Below, piece by piece: positions 23,337-35,350 of a stretch of DNA of 64,000 nucleotides (the stretch's first letter is position 1; every line of letters starts with the position of its first letter). Origin of the DNA: Rhizophagus clarus (Eukaryota > Glomeromycota > Glomeromycetes > Glomerales > Glomeraceae); contig BLAL01000012.1 in assembly GCA_015698045.1 (NCBI GenBank), positions 1,922,001 through 1,986,000 on the forward strand, in the 5' to 3' direction. Made by a program: the position numbers and the translations under genes. The notes below the pieces were generated by a model. It saw only the letters and a program-made list of their open reading frames with translations. It ran no database searches and was not told the DNA's origin.

Positions 23337-23986
23337 CCCTATAAAAAATAAGTGTCCGGATAATGTCCAGAAAATGTCTGGAAAAATTTTCTAAAATATT
23401 GTCCGGAAATTCTGGACACTGTGTGTCCAGAAACTGTTCCGAAAACACTGCATTTTCGGGATATTAGGAATTTGTCCTGAAATTATCCGGAAATGTATTT
23501 TCGTAAAATTTTGCCACAAAAGATGATCAATGGATAGATGATCATCATTATTCCTTAACCCAAAATTTTTATATTATAAATATATAGTATTTTTGCCTGC
23601 TCTGCAATTTTAATTAGTACGACAGAAAAGATTTTGAATGTCAGTTTTATGCTTTTTGCATTTTTTTACAAAATTAATTTATCCTTTTTTGGAAATAGTA
23701 TCCAGAATTTGTCCTGAACTTTTTCATGTCCGGAATTTGTCTATCTGGTTTTTTTATTATGTCCAGAATTTGTCCAGGTTTAACTGTCCGAAATTTGTCT
23801 AAAATTTTATACCGAACAAATACTGGACGAATTCTGGACAAAGTTAGGACATGTCAAAATTTTAAGTATCAGAAGTGTATCAGACATGTACCAAAAAAGT
23901 GGACATTTTCCGGACATATCAGATTTATTCCAGACATTTTCCAGACATTTTTGATAACATTTTCCGGACATTTATTTTTTATAGGG
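23337..23986. mobile_element. foldback element with GTCCGGA arrays
   Basis: The two ends are inverted copies: CCCTATAAAAAATAA followed by G or A and TGTCCGG, at 23337 and, reversed, ending at 23986. Inside each end are loosely repeated units of the GTCCGGAAAAT and GTCCAGAATTT type, facing opposite ways (23352-23490 and 23695-23975), with a plain AT-rich middle. Flanks share only ATA, a possible 3-bp target duplication that is too short to be diagnostic. A 107-codon open frame over 23726-24049 is translated repeat and is not a gene. The element is non-autonomous and its superfamily is undetermined. Confidence 0.75.
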
Positions 23987-24937
23987 ATAATGAAATTACA
24001 CTTTAAAACTTGTCTCAAGAAACATGTAACTTTAGAATTTAAATGTTAGTTTTCTTTCTATTGTAATTCTATTGATAAAGTTTATTTACAATAATGATCC
24101 ATATACAGTAATTATTTAATCACATTAAATTAATAAAATAAATTTCATATAGCTTCAAATATATGTCGGGCTATATTAGGATAACCAATATTCGTCTAAA
24201 ATTTACCTGTAACCTGCCTATATGTGCCAACCCGAATGTAATAAAACTGCTTAAAGCTCCCTGACATGTTTAACGTTTACTTGTTTCAATAAAAGACGTT
24301 TTTTCGTTAAAATTAATCTAATCATCTTTGGATATGATCGGCAAAGAGGAATTTATTAAGTTTTTTATATATAAAAGTCCCGGCCTCTAAGTAAACTTGC
24401 AGAGCGGCTAAAAATACAGTCACATCAGAATTTTGAGAGTTTTTGTTAAGTAATAACCTTGTTTTTTACAAGTTTTGAAAATTGCTGCGTCACCAACCAC
24501 GACGTTCTCATGTCATGTTACAAAATCACGTCATTAAAAGTGACCGCAACACATTATTATTACATCATTACATCATGAATCGACAAAAAATTTTGGTTGT
24601 GATTCTGCAGTTCTGGCTATAAATAAAGGTTAATGATAGTTGCTAGTCTTATATATAATTGATGACCTTTTTTGTTCTATCCAGAATATCAATAATGGGA
24701 CATATGAAATAGCATTTTTATACCAGTTTTTCACTTGTCTAAACTATACTAACACAACAATAACTTTATTATCCAGTTTCATAAGTCTATGTAGATTATG
24801 TAACATTATAGAATCTTGTAATTTATTTTCTGTGTCAATAAAACCACATTTAATAGTATAATTCTGATCATGACATTTTGTCCTGGTTTATATCTATGCT
24901 GATGAACTTTTGAATTATTCCCACTCTGTATAAAACT
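23987..24937. other. intergenic upstream of small coiled-coil ORF
   Basis: AT-rich. A TATA-like CTATAAATAAAGG lies near 24617. No exon is recognised; a 73-codon frame at 24640-24861 is not supported. Confidence 0.4.
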
Positions 24938-25060
24938 ATGTCAAACATTCAACCTACAATGGATTCATTGAGAGAATTAAATGCCAAGCTCTTAGCTGAG
25001 ATTGCTGAGATTAAGGCTGAAGTAGTGAAACTAAGAGACAATAACGAAGGAAACAAATAG
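24938..25060 (+). CDS. small 40-residue coiled-coil protein
   Basis: An intact short frame from ATG to TAG, too short for usual ORF cut-offs. It encodes a leader (MSNIQPTMDSL) and then a heptad-like stretch (RELNAKLLAEIAEIKAEVVK) ending in an Asn/Glu tail. G+C and codon use are more gene-like than the flanks. Similar leader-plus-coil sequences occur at the start of longer Rhizophagus proteins as I remember them, so this may be a truncated copy, not a complete gene. No domain follows in any frame before 25140. Confidence 0.4.
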   Translation: MSNIQPTMDSLRELNAKLLAEIAEIKAEVVKLRDNNEGNK

Positions 25061-25833
25061 CTAATTCCCTAGCCCTTCCTCTTGTGAAGGCTTCATTGTG
25101 GATTAGCTTACGTTTTGGTAACTGAAGGAACAGGATTTTTGGTGCATCTTTTTATTAATACCTAATAAGGTCATTAAATAATCAATGTATAATATAATAT
25201 TTTATAGGGCGAAACCTGTTTTTATCATATTTATATTACTTTACAAATACTCCTTTCTATTTAAGTGGTTGTAATATTAAATTGTCATAATAATTACACG
25301 TTTTAATAATAAACGCGATTAAAAATAAACCTAAATTTTAAAAAAATATTCTTGTATTTCATAGGAACTGAATTTTCGATAATTATTTGTGTTAAAGTTA
25401 AATAAATTATTCAATGTATAAAAAATTACTTTGATAAAAGATGTTCATTATTTGCATTTATTTCTATTAAATTATACACATGATATTATTTTTATTCAGT
25501 TTTTTATTTTATTTTATATTCATGAGCTAATGTTATATCCTTTTTTGGTCCATTATAAAATACGACATTCACCTTCTGGGTCAGTAAAAAAGTACCATTA
25601 TCATATAACTTTTCAACACAATAAGTTGCCGAATTTATAAAACCACTACATAACATCTTAACGTATTTACTGCGCCTGCGGCCAAATAAACTATAAATGA
25701 TCTACCCCCTATTTATTAAGAACCTCCTTTTTGTACGACGTATAAATAATATTTATGTCATACAAATGTAATCCGAAACTTTTTTTTCTTCCTTAAAAAA
25801 AAAAAAAAAAACAAAAAATTTTATAATTATAAA
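25061..25833 (+). other. upstream region of F-box gene, shared with its broken paralogue
   Basis: The last 160 bp (about 25670-25833) are recognisably the same as about 35190-35350 in front of the F-box pseudogene: TGATCTACC, a GTACRAC word, TATTTAwGT, ACAAATGT and a T-rich leader in the same order. The duplication therefore carried the promoter with it. Before 25670 nothing is recognised; a 69-codon frame at 25431-25640 is not supported. Confidence 0.55.
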
Positions 25834-27261
25834 ATGTCCAAGTTAAATAGAGATGTTCTTTATTCGATATTCGAAAAATTGAAAGATGATAATCAGACTC
25901 TTCTTTCATCTCTTTCAGTCAATAGAATTTGGTGTGAAATAATTATTCCAATTTTCTGGAAAGATCCTTGGAAACGTTTATGTGGATGGAAAAGTGCATC
26001 ATTACTATTTGGTGTGATAATTTCGCATTTATCAGATGAATCAAGAAAGAATATAGATAATAAATTTTTGAAGAATTATAAAAAACCTTTATTTAATTAT
26101 ATAAGTTTTTGTAAGAATTTAAATTTAATTGAATTAGAAAATATCATTAATATTGCAATAGATTCTGATTTACGAGACGATCATGAATTTTTATTCTATA
26201 AAGGAGAAATATATAACCTTTTTATTAACAAAAAAACAAAATTTACACAACTTTATTTACCTCGAGAATTTAGTGATCAAATACATCTTATTCCCGGAGC
26301 AAAAGAATGTTTTTCGGAAATTGAATTCCTTAATTTTTATAGTGATATAAATGAGGAAATCTTGATTGGATTATCGGAGATATGCAAATCGATCAAAAAA
26401 TTGGAAATTTTCATCACTACAAATGCTAATTCTGGTATTATTAAGTTAATTGATGCACAAAAAAGGTTAAAAGAAGTATACTTTGATTTTATTGATAATA
26501 ATGAATCAATTTGCAAAAGTCTCGAAAATTCATTAATTAAACATGGAAAGAATATAGAATATATTAAGTTAAAAGACCAATCAATAATAAAGATTCTTTC
26601 ATATTTTGAAAATTTAAAAGTTTTAGAAGTGGGTGATGTAGATCATGACATATCATGGGATCATCTAGCAGCCGTATCTTTACCTATTTTACAAGTCTTG
26701 AATGCTAGAAATGTTCCAATCAATGTTATAACAAGTTTAATTGAGAAAACGAATGGACATCTTAATGAAATAAGAATAGATTTTATAGATCATGATGATA
26801 TTAATAACAAAAGACTCATTCAAGCAATTTATCAAAATTGTCCTAATCTCAAATACCTTGAACTGTTAATTAGGAACAATAATATATCAGAATTTGAAAA
26901 ATTATTAATTAAATGTAAATATTTAGATGGACTGTTTATCCTTATTACTGATGATACCGATGATTGGACTGATTTATTCGAAGTATTAACTAGATCATCA
27001 CCTAGTGGTTTATATAAGTTTAAATTTTATTTTTATGTTGCTCCTAGTTCAGAATCTTTAAGATTATTTTTTGATAATTGGAAAGGTAGACATCCAATGT
27101 TATTACATGTCGTTCCAGATAGTATATATGCAGGTTATATCGATATTGATATGATCAATGAATATAAACAAGAGGGAATAATTAAAATATATGAAGAAGA
27201 TATATTTGGAGATATCTATGAAGATTTTGAATGGATTAGTGAAAAAATTCAAATGAATTAG
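25834..27261 (+). CDS. F-box protein with leucine-rich-like tail
   Basis: Single-exon gene, 475 residues. The first 45 residues are an F-box (LNRDVLYSIFEKL ... SLSVNRIWCEIIIPIFWKDPW), the module that binds Skp1 in SCF ubiquitin ligases. The remainder is a long run of irregular leucine/isoleucine-rich repeats (NLKYLELLIR, CKYLDGLFIL) such as would present a substrate-binding surface. It ends in an acidic tail (EDIFGDIYEDFEWI). The start at 25834 follows a poly-A/T leader and aligns with the starts of the two relatives at 35351 and 38162. No transmembrane segment is seen. The substrate is unknown. Fast-evolving F-box families of this layout are very large in glomeromycetes. Confidence 0.9.
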   Translation: MSKLNRDVLYSIFEKLKDDNQTLLSSLSVNRIWCEIIIPIFWKDPWKRLCGWKSASLLFGVIISHLSDESRKNIDNKFLKNYKKPLFNYISFCKNLNLIELENIINIAIDSDLRDDHEFLFYKGEIYNLFINKKTKFTQLYLPREFSDQIHLIPGAKECFSEIEFLNFYSDINEEILIGLSEICKSIKKLEIFITTNANSGIIKLIDAQKRLKEVYFDFIDNNESICKSLENSLIKHGKNIEYIKLKDQSIIKILSYFENLKVLEVGDVDHDISWDHLAAVSLPILQVLNARNVPINVITSLIEKTNGHLNEIRIDFIDHDDINNKRLIQAIYQNCPNLKYLELLIRNNNISEFEKLLIKCKYLDGLFILITDDTDDWTDLFEVLTRSSPSGLYKFKFYFYVAPSSESLRLFFDNWKGRHPMLLHVVPDSIYAGYIDIDMINEYKQEGIIKIYEEDIFGDIYEDFEWISEKIQMN

Positions 27262-28718
27262 TTATATTAAACGTTTTATTTAGCATTATTGTATAAATGA
27301 GCTTACTGTATTATTGCTATTGGTGTGACTAACACGTATTTATTTTTAATATTTAGCTTTGAAATTCTTAAATTATAATAATAGTTTTATTATATATATA
27401 TATTTCATATAATCAGTTGCCATCATATGTACTTAATATAAAATTATGATGAAAGTTACACATCTGAATTTAAACTTGAGTTCTCATTTGAAATAGAATG
27501 GAATGGTAACATATTTCTTATCTTATTTAAGATACCATTTTGATTTTGGTTTTGAATATATAATTTGAATAGTTCAAAGTTATAAAAAGAATTTCTTAAA
27601 GGAATAATTATTTGTTAATTATTTATTTATTTTACGTTTACTTTGATAGGATATATGAAAAAGACGATCTATCGACATGGGTCTCATTTTACAAAATTTA
27701 TCAAACTTACTTTTCCGTACGATAACTGCAACATTAGTTTTTTTTATTATAAATATAAAAAACTTATAAAGCTTTGTTTAAAAGGTAATATATAATATTA
27801 TTTTAATTGTGGCAAAATTTAATTCGTTTTCTTAAATATTCGGTAAAGTAATGATAGAATAATATTTTAAGGTTTTACAACTAATAAGATTGATTAATTA
27901 TTCACTGGAGTATTATATACAGTATGTGATAGGAAGTTTATTAGATCAATTTAAAATTGAATAAATAAAAATATTTAAATTACAAATTAAATTGGGTATA
28001 TTGGATATTACAATCAGCAGAAGAGCGCGCTTTGGGATAATAAAATAAATATAAAAACAAGAATAGAGTAATATTGAAATTTCTTTTATTTTGAGATTAG
28101 GGATATACTGTATGATAATTGCACGCGCGTCGCATATAAGTTAATCACGCAAAAATCCTCGTAACAATATTAGTGTATATATAATAGTTTTTTTTTTAGA
28201 ATGTACATAAATTATGTTTCCGCAATAGTTGGAGATTTTTTCTCACCTTTCAAGCTTTTTTGTTTATAATATATATTTAATTAATCCTTTCTAGATTCTA
28301 CGCCGGTAACATCTGGTGTTATTACGTTTTTAAACTCAACTCCGAAAAGAAGAAATATGGCAAAGCCATAAACTTTAAATATAATTAAAATCGAAGGGAA
28401 ATACGGTGGAGCTTCATAAATTTTCCATTCGTTTTTTTTTTATTGGCACAATTTATAAATAAAAGAGGAAGTACAAAATTGCCACTTTTATTATATTTTC
28501 TTTAGTAAGTACCAGCCCTGTTAAATAATGCCGGTAAAGAAATGCGAGATACTTTTATTGGGGAAAAAAATATATGATCAAGTCAATAAATGTCTAATGG
28601 AAAAATGGCCATTATAATAAAAATGCTCGTTGTATTATTATGAAATGACGTAATTATAATTAAAAAAAAAACAATGGGTTACCCAATTAGTTATTTGATT
28701 ATTGTTTTAATTTAAAAA
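27262..28718. other. intergenic, no feature seen
   Basis: AT-rich with poly-T runs. I found no exon, inverted repeat or RNA gene. Confidence 0.5.
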
Positions 28719-28985
28719 TTAAGCAGGATTAAGAAAATTCTGAGAACTTTTCTTAACAATCGGTATACTTTGAAATTAAGCAGTATCAAAAAAATTCACG
28801 TGAATTTTTCTTATTGGCTTTATAATAATTTGTTAATCGAACTTCGAATCTAAAAATTTAGCAGTATCAACAAAAGTTCACGCGAATTTTTCTTAATGAT
28901 TATGGTTTTAAATTATTGTTCAGACTTTAAACCTTAAAAAATAAGCAGTATTAAGGAAAATTCGCATAAATTTTCCTTAACGATC
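28719..28985 (+). repeat. four tandem units each ending in a hairpin
   Basis: GCAGTATYAA (GCAGGATTAA in the first unit) starts units at 28723, 28780, 28861 and 28944. Each is followed at once by an imperfect palindrome centred on a different core: AAAATTCTGAGAACTTTT, AAATTCACGTGAATTT, AAGTTCACGCGAATTTTT and GGAAAATTCGCATAAATTTTCC. The unit bodies diverge but the palindrome persists. In the last unit both arms carry the GG/CC change, as if the stem had been kept by paired changes. Confidence 0.6.
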
Positions 28986-30029
28986 GTGATTTCAGTTTAT
29001 CAATTAATTCTTCATGATTTCAATTTATATATTGGTCTTTGAACTTTAAGATTAGAAATATTTTCACAAATTTTAGCCCAGTTTGTATTAGGGTTTACTA
29101 TTTTATTTCATGTTAATAAGTTTTTCATTATATATTTATCTGATTATTTTCTAAAAAAATATGGAAGCAATTAATATTTAGTCAAAAATAAAAAAATGTT
29201 TCTTTTTTATTAAAAATAATTCATTTTATTACAAGACATTTTAATACTTCTATTGTTTTATTTTCTTTTCATTTCCTACTAGATAGATATAAAAAATATA
29301 TATATATTTTTTAGAGTAATTATAATATTTGCTTATAACATTAATCCAAATAAAAATCAGCAGATCCTGTTTCAAATTTATGATTTTTTTTTTTTATATT
29401 TCTACCTAATATTATTTTTCATTTAATCTATTATTAAATATTTATGATTTTTTTTTATCTTATTACCTATTGTTTTTCAATTAATGATTATTTTTCTATT
29501 AATAATATAAATTCTTCGAATACTCATCCAGCATCGTTTATCTGCTCCATTTCTTTAAACACTCCTTCTCCTTTAAAATTATAAAAATATGATGATTTTC
29601 AAGGAGAATAATGCGTATTATGATTTTTTAAAAATATAAAAAAATACAATTTCATTGAGAAATTTTTGTTCTTTACCACAGTATGGTGGTTCCTAAGTTA
29701 TTTCTGTAGATCTTCAGCACCTTTCACTGATGGGATTTTGAAAAATATTAATGAATTCCACTTATTTTGCCAAATTTCTAGCTTCATTTTTTCTACAGTC
29801 AGATGATAAATTTTGATTTGTATTGCTGGAAATTTTCTTGGTATGATCTACGATTGGTGAAACTTGGATATGTGAAGACTGAAGAAATGTATTATAAAAC
29901 TTTTTTAATACATTTTACAAATAGAGCAGTAAACCTTTGCCGAATTTTAAACAGATAACTATTACTAATAAATAAACAAATAATCAAGTTATTAGAAAAA
30001 AATAATTCAAATATAATTAATCTATATTG
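28986..30029. other. intergenic, no gene seen
   Basis: AT-rich. On the minus strand near 29850-29690 short protein-like fragments appear in different frames but cannot be assigned. Confidence 0.4.
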
Positions 30030-30190
30030 TTTAATACATACCTTTGATTCATAAATATATTTTGATTTGCATATCATCCGATCAATTAATTGTTGTATAA
30101 CGTTATAAAATCAAAATAAAAAAAATCCTCCCATATATAAATCCGCCATATGTTGATGTCATAAAAATCCAAATTTAAAGAAAAAATAAA

Positions 30191-30960
30191 TGTACCAAAT
30201 AAAGTTATTAAGGTAAGAATGGTACAAAGGAATGATAAAGAAATGATAAAAATAGTAGTTCAGAGCCGGATTGGTTAAAACCGCATAGGATGAACTATCG
30301 TTTAAAGATTAACAATTGAACTATTGGGATATAAATAAAGGGTAAGGATTTGATAATTTAAATAGGGATGTATAAAAAATTATTACAAAAAAAAAGAAAA
30401 TAATAAAAATTTGTGAAATGTGAAAAAACGAATAAAAGAAACTTTATATAAGAAGAGGAGGGGGAAAAGAAATAAGAAAAATAAAAAGAGTCATGATAAT
30501 GTACCAAATAAGTTATTAAGGTAAGAATGGTACAAAGGAATGATAAGGAATTTATAAAAAAATAGTAATTCAGAGCCAGATTGGTTAAAACCGCATAGGA
30601 TGAACTATCATTTAAAGATTAATGATTGAACTATTGGGATATTAATAGGGTAAGGATTTGATAATTTAAATAGGGATATATAAAAAATTATTACAAAAAA
30701 AAAAAATAATAATTTATGAAATGTGAAAAAACGAGTAAAAGAAATTTATATAAGAAAAGAGAGGGGAAGAGAAATAAGAAAAATAAAAAAAAATAGTGAT
30801 AATGTACCAAATAAAGTTATTAAGGTAAGAATGGTACAAAGGAATGATAAGGAATTTATAAAAATAGTAGTTCAGAGCCTGATTGGTTAAAACCACACAG
30901 GATGAACTGTCATTTAAAATCAATGACTAAAGGGTATAAAAAAAGGGTAAGGATTTGAGA
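30191..30960 (+). repeat. tandem array of about 300-bp units (copy A)
   Basis: TGTACCAAATAAAGTTATTA begins units at 30191, 30500 and 30803 (spacing 309 and 303 bp); the third is partial. Each unit contains a GTACCA ... TGGTAC pair and a TAGTTCA ... TGAACTA pair about 40 bp apart, so both could fold. The 3' half of each full unit is purine-rich. Minus-strand frames over it are translated repeat. Confidence 0.85.
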
Positions 30961-31270
30961 TATAGACCATGTAAATTAAATTTATGTATATGAAAAGGTA
31001 ATACACCCTATCATATACATAAATAGCTGAATCAGCCAAGAAAAAAGGAAGATGTATTAATAAAAATAAAGATGAAAGAACAATTTTATCAGAAAAGCAA
31101 TAAAATGAAATAAAAAGAAAAATAAAAGAGAAAAAAATGGTTAAAAGAGTAAACAAAATATCACTATTCAATTGTGTCTCCACAATTGAATAGTGATGAG
31201 AAAAGCATTTATTAAGGGGAATTTCAGTTAAAGAAGAACGAACAAAATTTGGGCAAAGATCAAAAGACAT
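30920..31270 (-). CDS. possible hydrophobic membrane protein (copy A)
   Basis: A 116-residue frame from ATG at 31270, conserved without any insertion or deletion in copy B (46503-46153) although the DNA around both has many. Just upstream of the ATG, copy B lacks one base of copy A, so homology in frame starts exactly at this methionine. The protein begins MSFDLCPNF and has two strongly hydrophobic stretches (LTIFFSFIFLFISFYCF and LFLLIHLPFFLA) and an aromatic C-terminus. About a dozen residues differ between copies. It overlaps the end of the tandem array and contains a perfect DNA hairpin, so it may be chance conservation in a repeat. Confidence 0.3.
   Translation of the reverse strand: MSFDLCPNFVRSSLTEIPLNKCFSHHYSIVETQLNSDILFTLLTIFFSFIFLFISFYCFSDKIVLSSLFLLIHLPFFLADSAIYVYDRVYYLFIYINLIYMVYISNPYPFFIPFSH
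31160..31197. repeat. perfect 17-bp hairpin (copy A)
   Basis: ATCACTATTCAATTGTG, a 4-base loop TCTC, and its exact complement. Copy B has the same stem at 46393-46430 with loop GAAA. Confidence 0.9.
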
Positions 31271-32470
31271 TTTAGAAAAGTTAGAATTTAGAAAAGTTTT
31301 TGTAGAAAGATTTGTAAAAGATTTATTGTAAAAAAAGATTTTAAGAAAAAAAAATAAGAAAAGAATACATATATTTATAGAATTTGAAATCAGGTACAAA
31401 TAATTTGTTATTACCCATATTTACTTTGTATGAGTCATTTATATTAGTAAAAATCAGTCAGCATATTGACTCATAATTTTTTATACAATATTGATTATAC
31501 TCATTATAATTGATTATTAAAATTTACGATTATCAAGATAATAATCTTTTTGGAAATAAACTCAGCAATAATTTTACTGCGGCTTATCTAGATTGATACA
31601 AAATTGATTTAAATCATATGATTTAAATCAAAGATAATAGGAAATTCAGTTTTTTATTAATTTATCAATTGAATTATAGTTGTTATGATATTATGATAAT
31701 CACATAATTTAATTTGATTTTCCTATTTTTTCAAATTCGACACAAATTCAACACAAATTTTACACAAATAATAAAATTTGGCTAGAATTAACTAAACATA
31801 TCAACGCAAATTGAACACACATTATATAGCCTCACAAATAATGTTAGTCACTTGTGTTAACCATCTGCAAATCATACCAAGTTACCAACTAACTCTCAAT
31901 TAAAGATAAATTAAAAATGAATTAAATGCGAATTAATATTTAATTATGTAAAAATGTAACATGGATTTTATTGTCATTATCTACTCACTCCTTTAAAAAA
32001 ATTTTTTACTCATATTTCCATAGTTCAGATGAACTATTAAGCATTCGGCAAGATCCATTATTAGATACAAGTTAAACAATAAATACTATCAGTTGAAGAA
32101 ATAGTGGAAGCTATTTAAGGATTCAGGCGACAAAAACATTTCTTTCACAGACAAGTTGATCAAAAAATAAAGTCCTCTGTGCAACGTAGGAATAACAATG
32201 TTAGATGAAAACTCTATTACGGATGTGAATGCAAAAATCTTGACGATCAAAAAGTTTTATCAAAGGACTACTACTACTATAACAATTTTTCTTCTGATAG
32301 AAACAAAGAAAAATTAACAAAGTAGTTAATATCCATGTCAGAAGTATTTGACATTTTGCAATTCCTTTTCCCTAAATAGTAACAATTTGACAACAGTTAA
32401 TAGAAAAATAAATTCAAAGAAATGAATTCTTGATACATTTTGCATATGTCGTTATAAATTCTATTTTTGA

Positions 32471-35350
32471 AGAATAACTGGTGCAAAATGTATACTGTAT
32501 TTTAAAACGCAACATAATATGGTATGAAAAGTTTTTTTTTATTTTTACTGGTGGTAACTACAAATAAAGAGAAACATGACGACTAACTGTCACAGCTATC
32601 ACATAATAACTACTTGCAATTATAGGCGATGTTTATTTATCATATGAAGATGACAAGCTCTCGTCAACTTTTAAGGTAAAAAAGCTACAACTAAATGTAA
32701 TATCACCAAAGACTGCTCCCGCCTAATAATCAAACAATAGAAAAGAAAAAACCTAGGCTGTGCCAACTTACCACTCAAATATAGATGATGCGATACAAAG
32801 TATATTGAATATAATATTACAATGACGGCGTTGTTTTTTTTTCTTAAATTTTATTTTACACAAATACTTTCTTTCATAACTCATTTATTTTTAACATACG
32901 TCAGGTAAATGTCACGAAGGGAAAAAGAAAAATATGACAGGATTCTAATCACGTGTACGCGTTATTAAAATATTTATCTATAAAATCCATGATGATGTAA
33001 GTTGTAACCTGATTTCCCGCGTACAACAGGTTAGTCAAGGTCGTGTTCACAAAATTTGGCAGAGCGGTTTCTTTCTTTTCGGAGGGAATTTTAATATAAT
33101 CTAGTAGTTTACTTTGATTCTTGCCTAGCGATTTTCTTTATTCTCGATTATGTTATGCGTTGTACTGTCGTTATCCTCAAATAAATAAATAAATGTAAGT
33201 TGTAACCTTTGTTAATTATCATTATCAAAAAACTTTTATCCTGAGACACAATAATCTTACACCCAATAAATATATTTTTTTTATTGAATAGTGTCATAAT
33301 CATAGAAGATTAAAATTTGGTTAAACCAATAGTTCTTTATGAGAATGTGGTAAAAGTGGAATGCTTCGTTTAACTTCAATTGAAAGTTCAAAATTAAAAT
33401 CTTTTAAAACCAAACTATTTAAGTTTTTAATTTAATTTATAACGCATTTATTTTATTATCCAATTCAAGACATCACTTTTTATTTTTATTATTTAGTGTC
33501 ATCTATTTTATTAAATGGAAAAAAAAATGACAAAGTAATTTATTGACAGGTTTTATTGTATATTGTGGTAATCACGCACTCACATGATATAATAACAACA
33601 GAAAACTTAATCCAACCAAAACCATACTTTGATCTTCCAATTTCTTCTTTGGCCTCATATATTTTAGTAAGTAAGCAACACATTAAGTGAGTTTTGTGTC
33701 AACTTATTAATTGACCAACAACTTATGAATCCTTGATAAAGAGGTTAGATTATCAATAAAAACGTAAACAGAATTGAAATCTTATTATAAAGAAAAGAGA
33801 TTCCCTTCATGACATGAATGTATTTTTTGGGAGATTTGACGAGGAAAAAAAAAAGAACAGATAATCATTTGGTATTATATAATTATACAACAGACAGGTA
33901 AATCACAGAAACGAGTAATACTATAAATACTATAAAAATGACCGCCTTGAAAGACATGCGAGACATTAAATTATGTTACGATAGAACTTACTTTTGCTAT
34001 TCAAATTGCTAATTAACTCAATAAGAGATACCCTTAACCTTACTAGAATGCACTAGTTAAGAAAGTTGAGACCCGTAACTCTTCTTTTACAAAGATTTTG
34101 AAAATCAACTTCATCAAGGCCCAAGTTTTTTCCTTTTAAGGTTCTTCTCTTCTGTATCATATACTTTGATAAATGTTGATTAACAGGAGTACTTGTTAGA
34201 TAAACATATTTGATTTTCGGTTTGGATAAGTGACGGTTGTACAGCTCAGAAAAAGGGTCCTGCAGTTAAAAAGTATGCAGCCAGACCAGATATATTCTAG
34301 AATATTACTCGCTACTATATTTTTCTTACGATTCGGGAATATTTACCGCGGCTTATCAGGACTGATGAAGTATTGAATATGAAACAGCATAAAGGTACTA
34401 TATAATTATATTTTTTTACGTACATGAATACCGGCACACTAAATTTATTAGTGATATCAGACCATTTATTTCTATAATTAGGAATAGAATGACTTATTTG
34501 AAATACTTCTGCCGTCGGGTATTATCGTCAGTTCACTTGAATTTTGTTTGAAAATTTTATGAAATTTACTTTTATAACAGAAGTATCGGTATAAACCATT
34601 GAAATGTCACTAGAAAGGAAGAATGGATCCATTTAGTCCTTCCCAAATGTTAAATTTATCAAAGTTGCTAAACACCTCAATTTATCATAAGTGTATATTA
34701 AGTTTGTTTGTTATCTTTTAAAATATAACTAAATATTTCAAATGCTGACCAAGATGGCATCTTCTCACTAATTAACACATTTTAACGTCGAATATCATAA
34801 TGCAAAATCTTTACTGTAAAATAAAATTAAAAAACTAATAATTGGATTGAAAATTGATAATATCACAATTTACGAGTAAATAAAATTATCATACCTGATT
34901 GCAAGTATCTCTTGCGTTAGAAATATTTAGCCTAAGTTATCAAATGATCGACGTAACCCTCGGATAGTAACAAGCTGATCATGGCTCACTGTAAATCTTT
35001 CATATGTCATATACTCGTCATATCGAACGAATAACGTTTTATTTATTTATTTATTTTTTCAAAATATAGTATTAATACCATGTAACTTAGCAACAAAGTA
35101 AAATGTCGAATTTACAAATAAATAACAAGGGAACATTTCTATTTTTTACCAGATTAGATAGATCGGGATGATTAACTGCAAATTTACTACACATTTTATG
35201 GGTAAAATATTAAATGATCTACCTCTATTTAACGTTAAGAACATTTTTTTGTACAACACATAAAGAATATTTAAGTGATACAAATGTGTAATAAGACTTT
35301 TTTTCTCCTTGTTTGAAAAAAAAAAAAATTTTTTTTTTTATTATTAAACA
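32471..35350. other. intergenic, no gene seen
   Basis: About 2.9 kb of AT-rich DNA. A GC-richer patch at 33000-33130 contains TTGGCAGAGCGGTT, which looks like a tRNA A-box but has no B-box partner. The last 160 bp match the promoter of the F-box gene at 25834. Confidence 0.5.

Larger units (their letters stand above)
30030..32470. repeat. large duplicated segment, copy A
   Basis: Collinear with 45282-48260 (copy B, same orientation). The shared blocks are, in order: the leader with TACCTTTG; the 300-bp tandem array; the conserved minus-strand ORF with its hairpin; TACTTTGTATGAGTCATTTA; the ACACAAATTCAACACAAAT block; and the stretch with CAGTTGAAGAAATAGTG and TTCACAGACAAGTTGATCA. Similarity fades after about 32470. 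Copy A has the uninterrupted site ATTAAATGCG (31921-31930), where copy B carries a MITE. Confidence 0.85.

Noticed and set aside
23726-24049. 107-codon plus-strand frame
   Set aside because: Translation of the GTCCGGA repeat array of the foldback element.
22555-28985. CRISPR-like array
   Set aside because: The repeats are long, diverged and without unique spacers; this is a fungal genome.
33056-33075. tRNA A-box-like word TTGGCAGAGCGGTT
   Set aside because: No B-box (GGTTCGANTCC) follows at the right distance and no cloverleaf can be drawn; a similar GCAGAGCGG near 24402 also lacks a partner.
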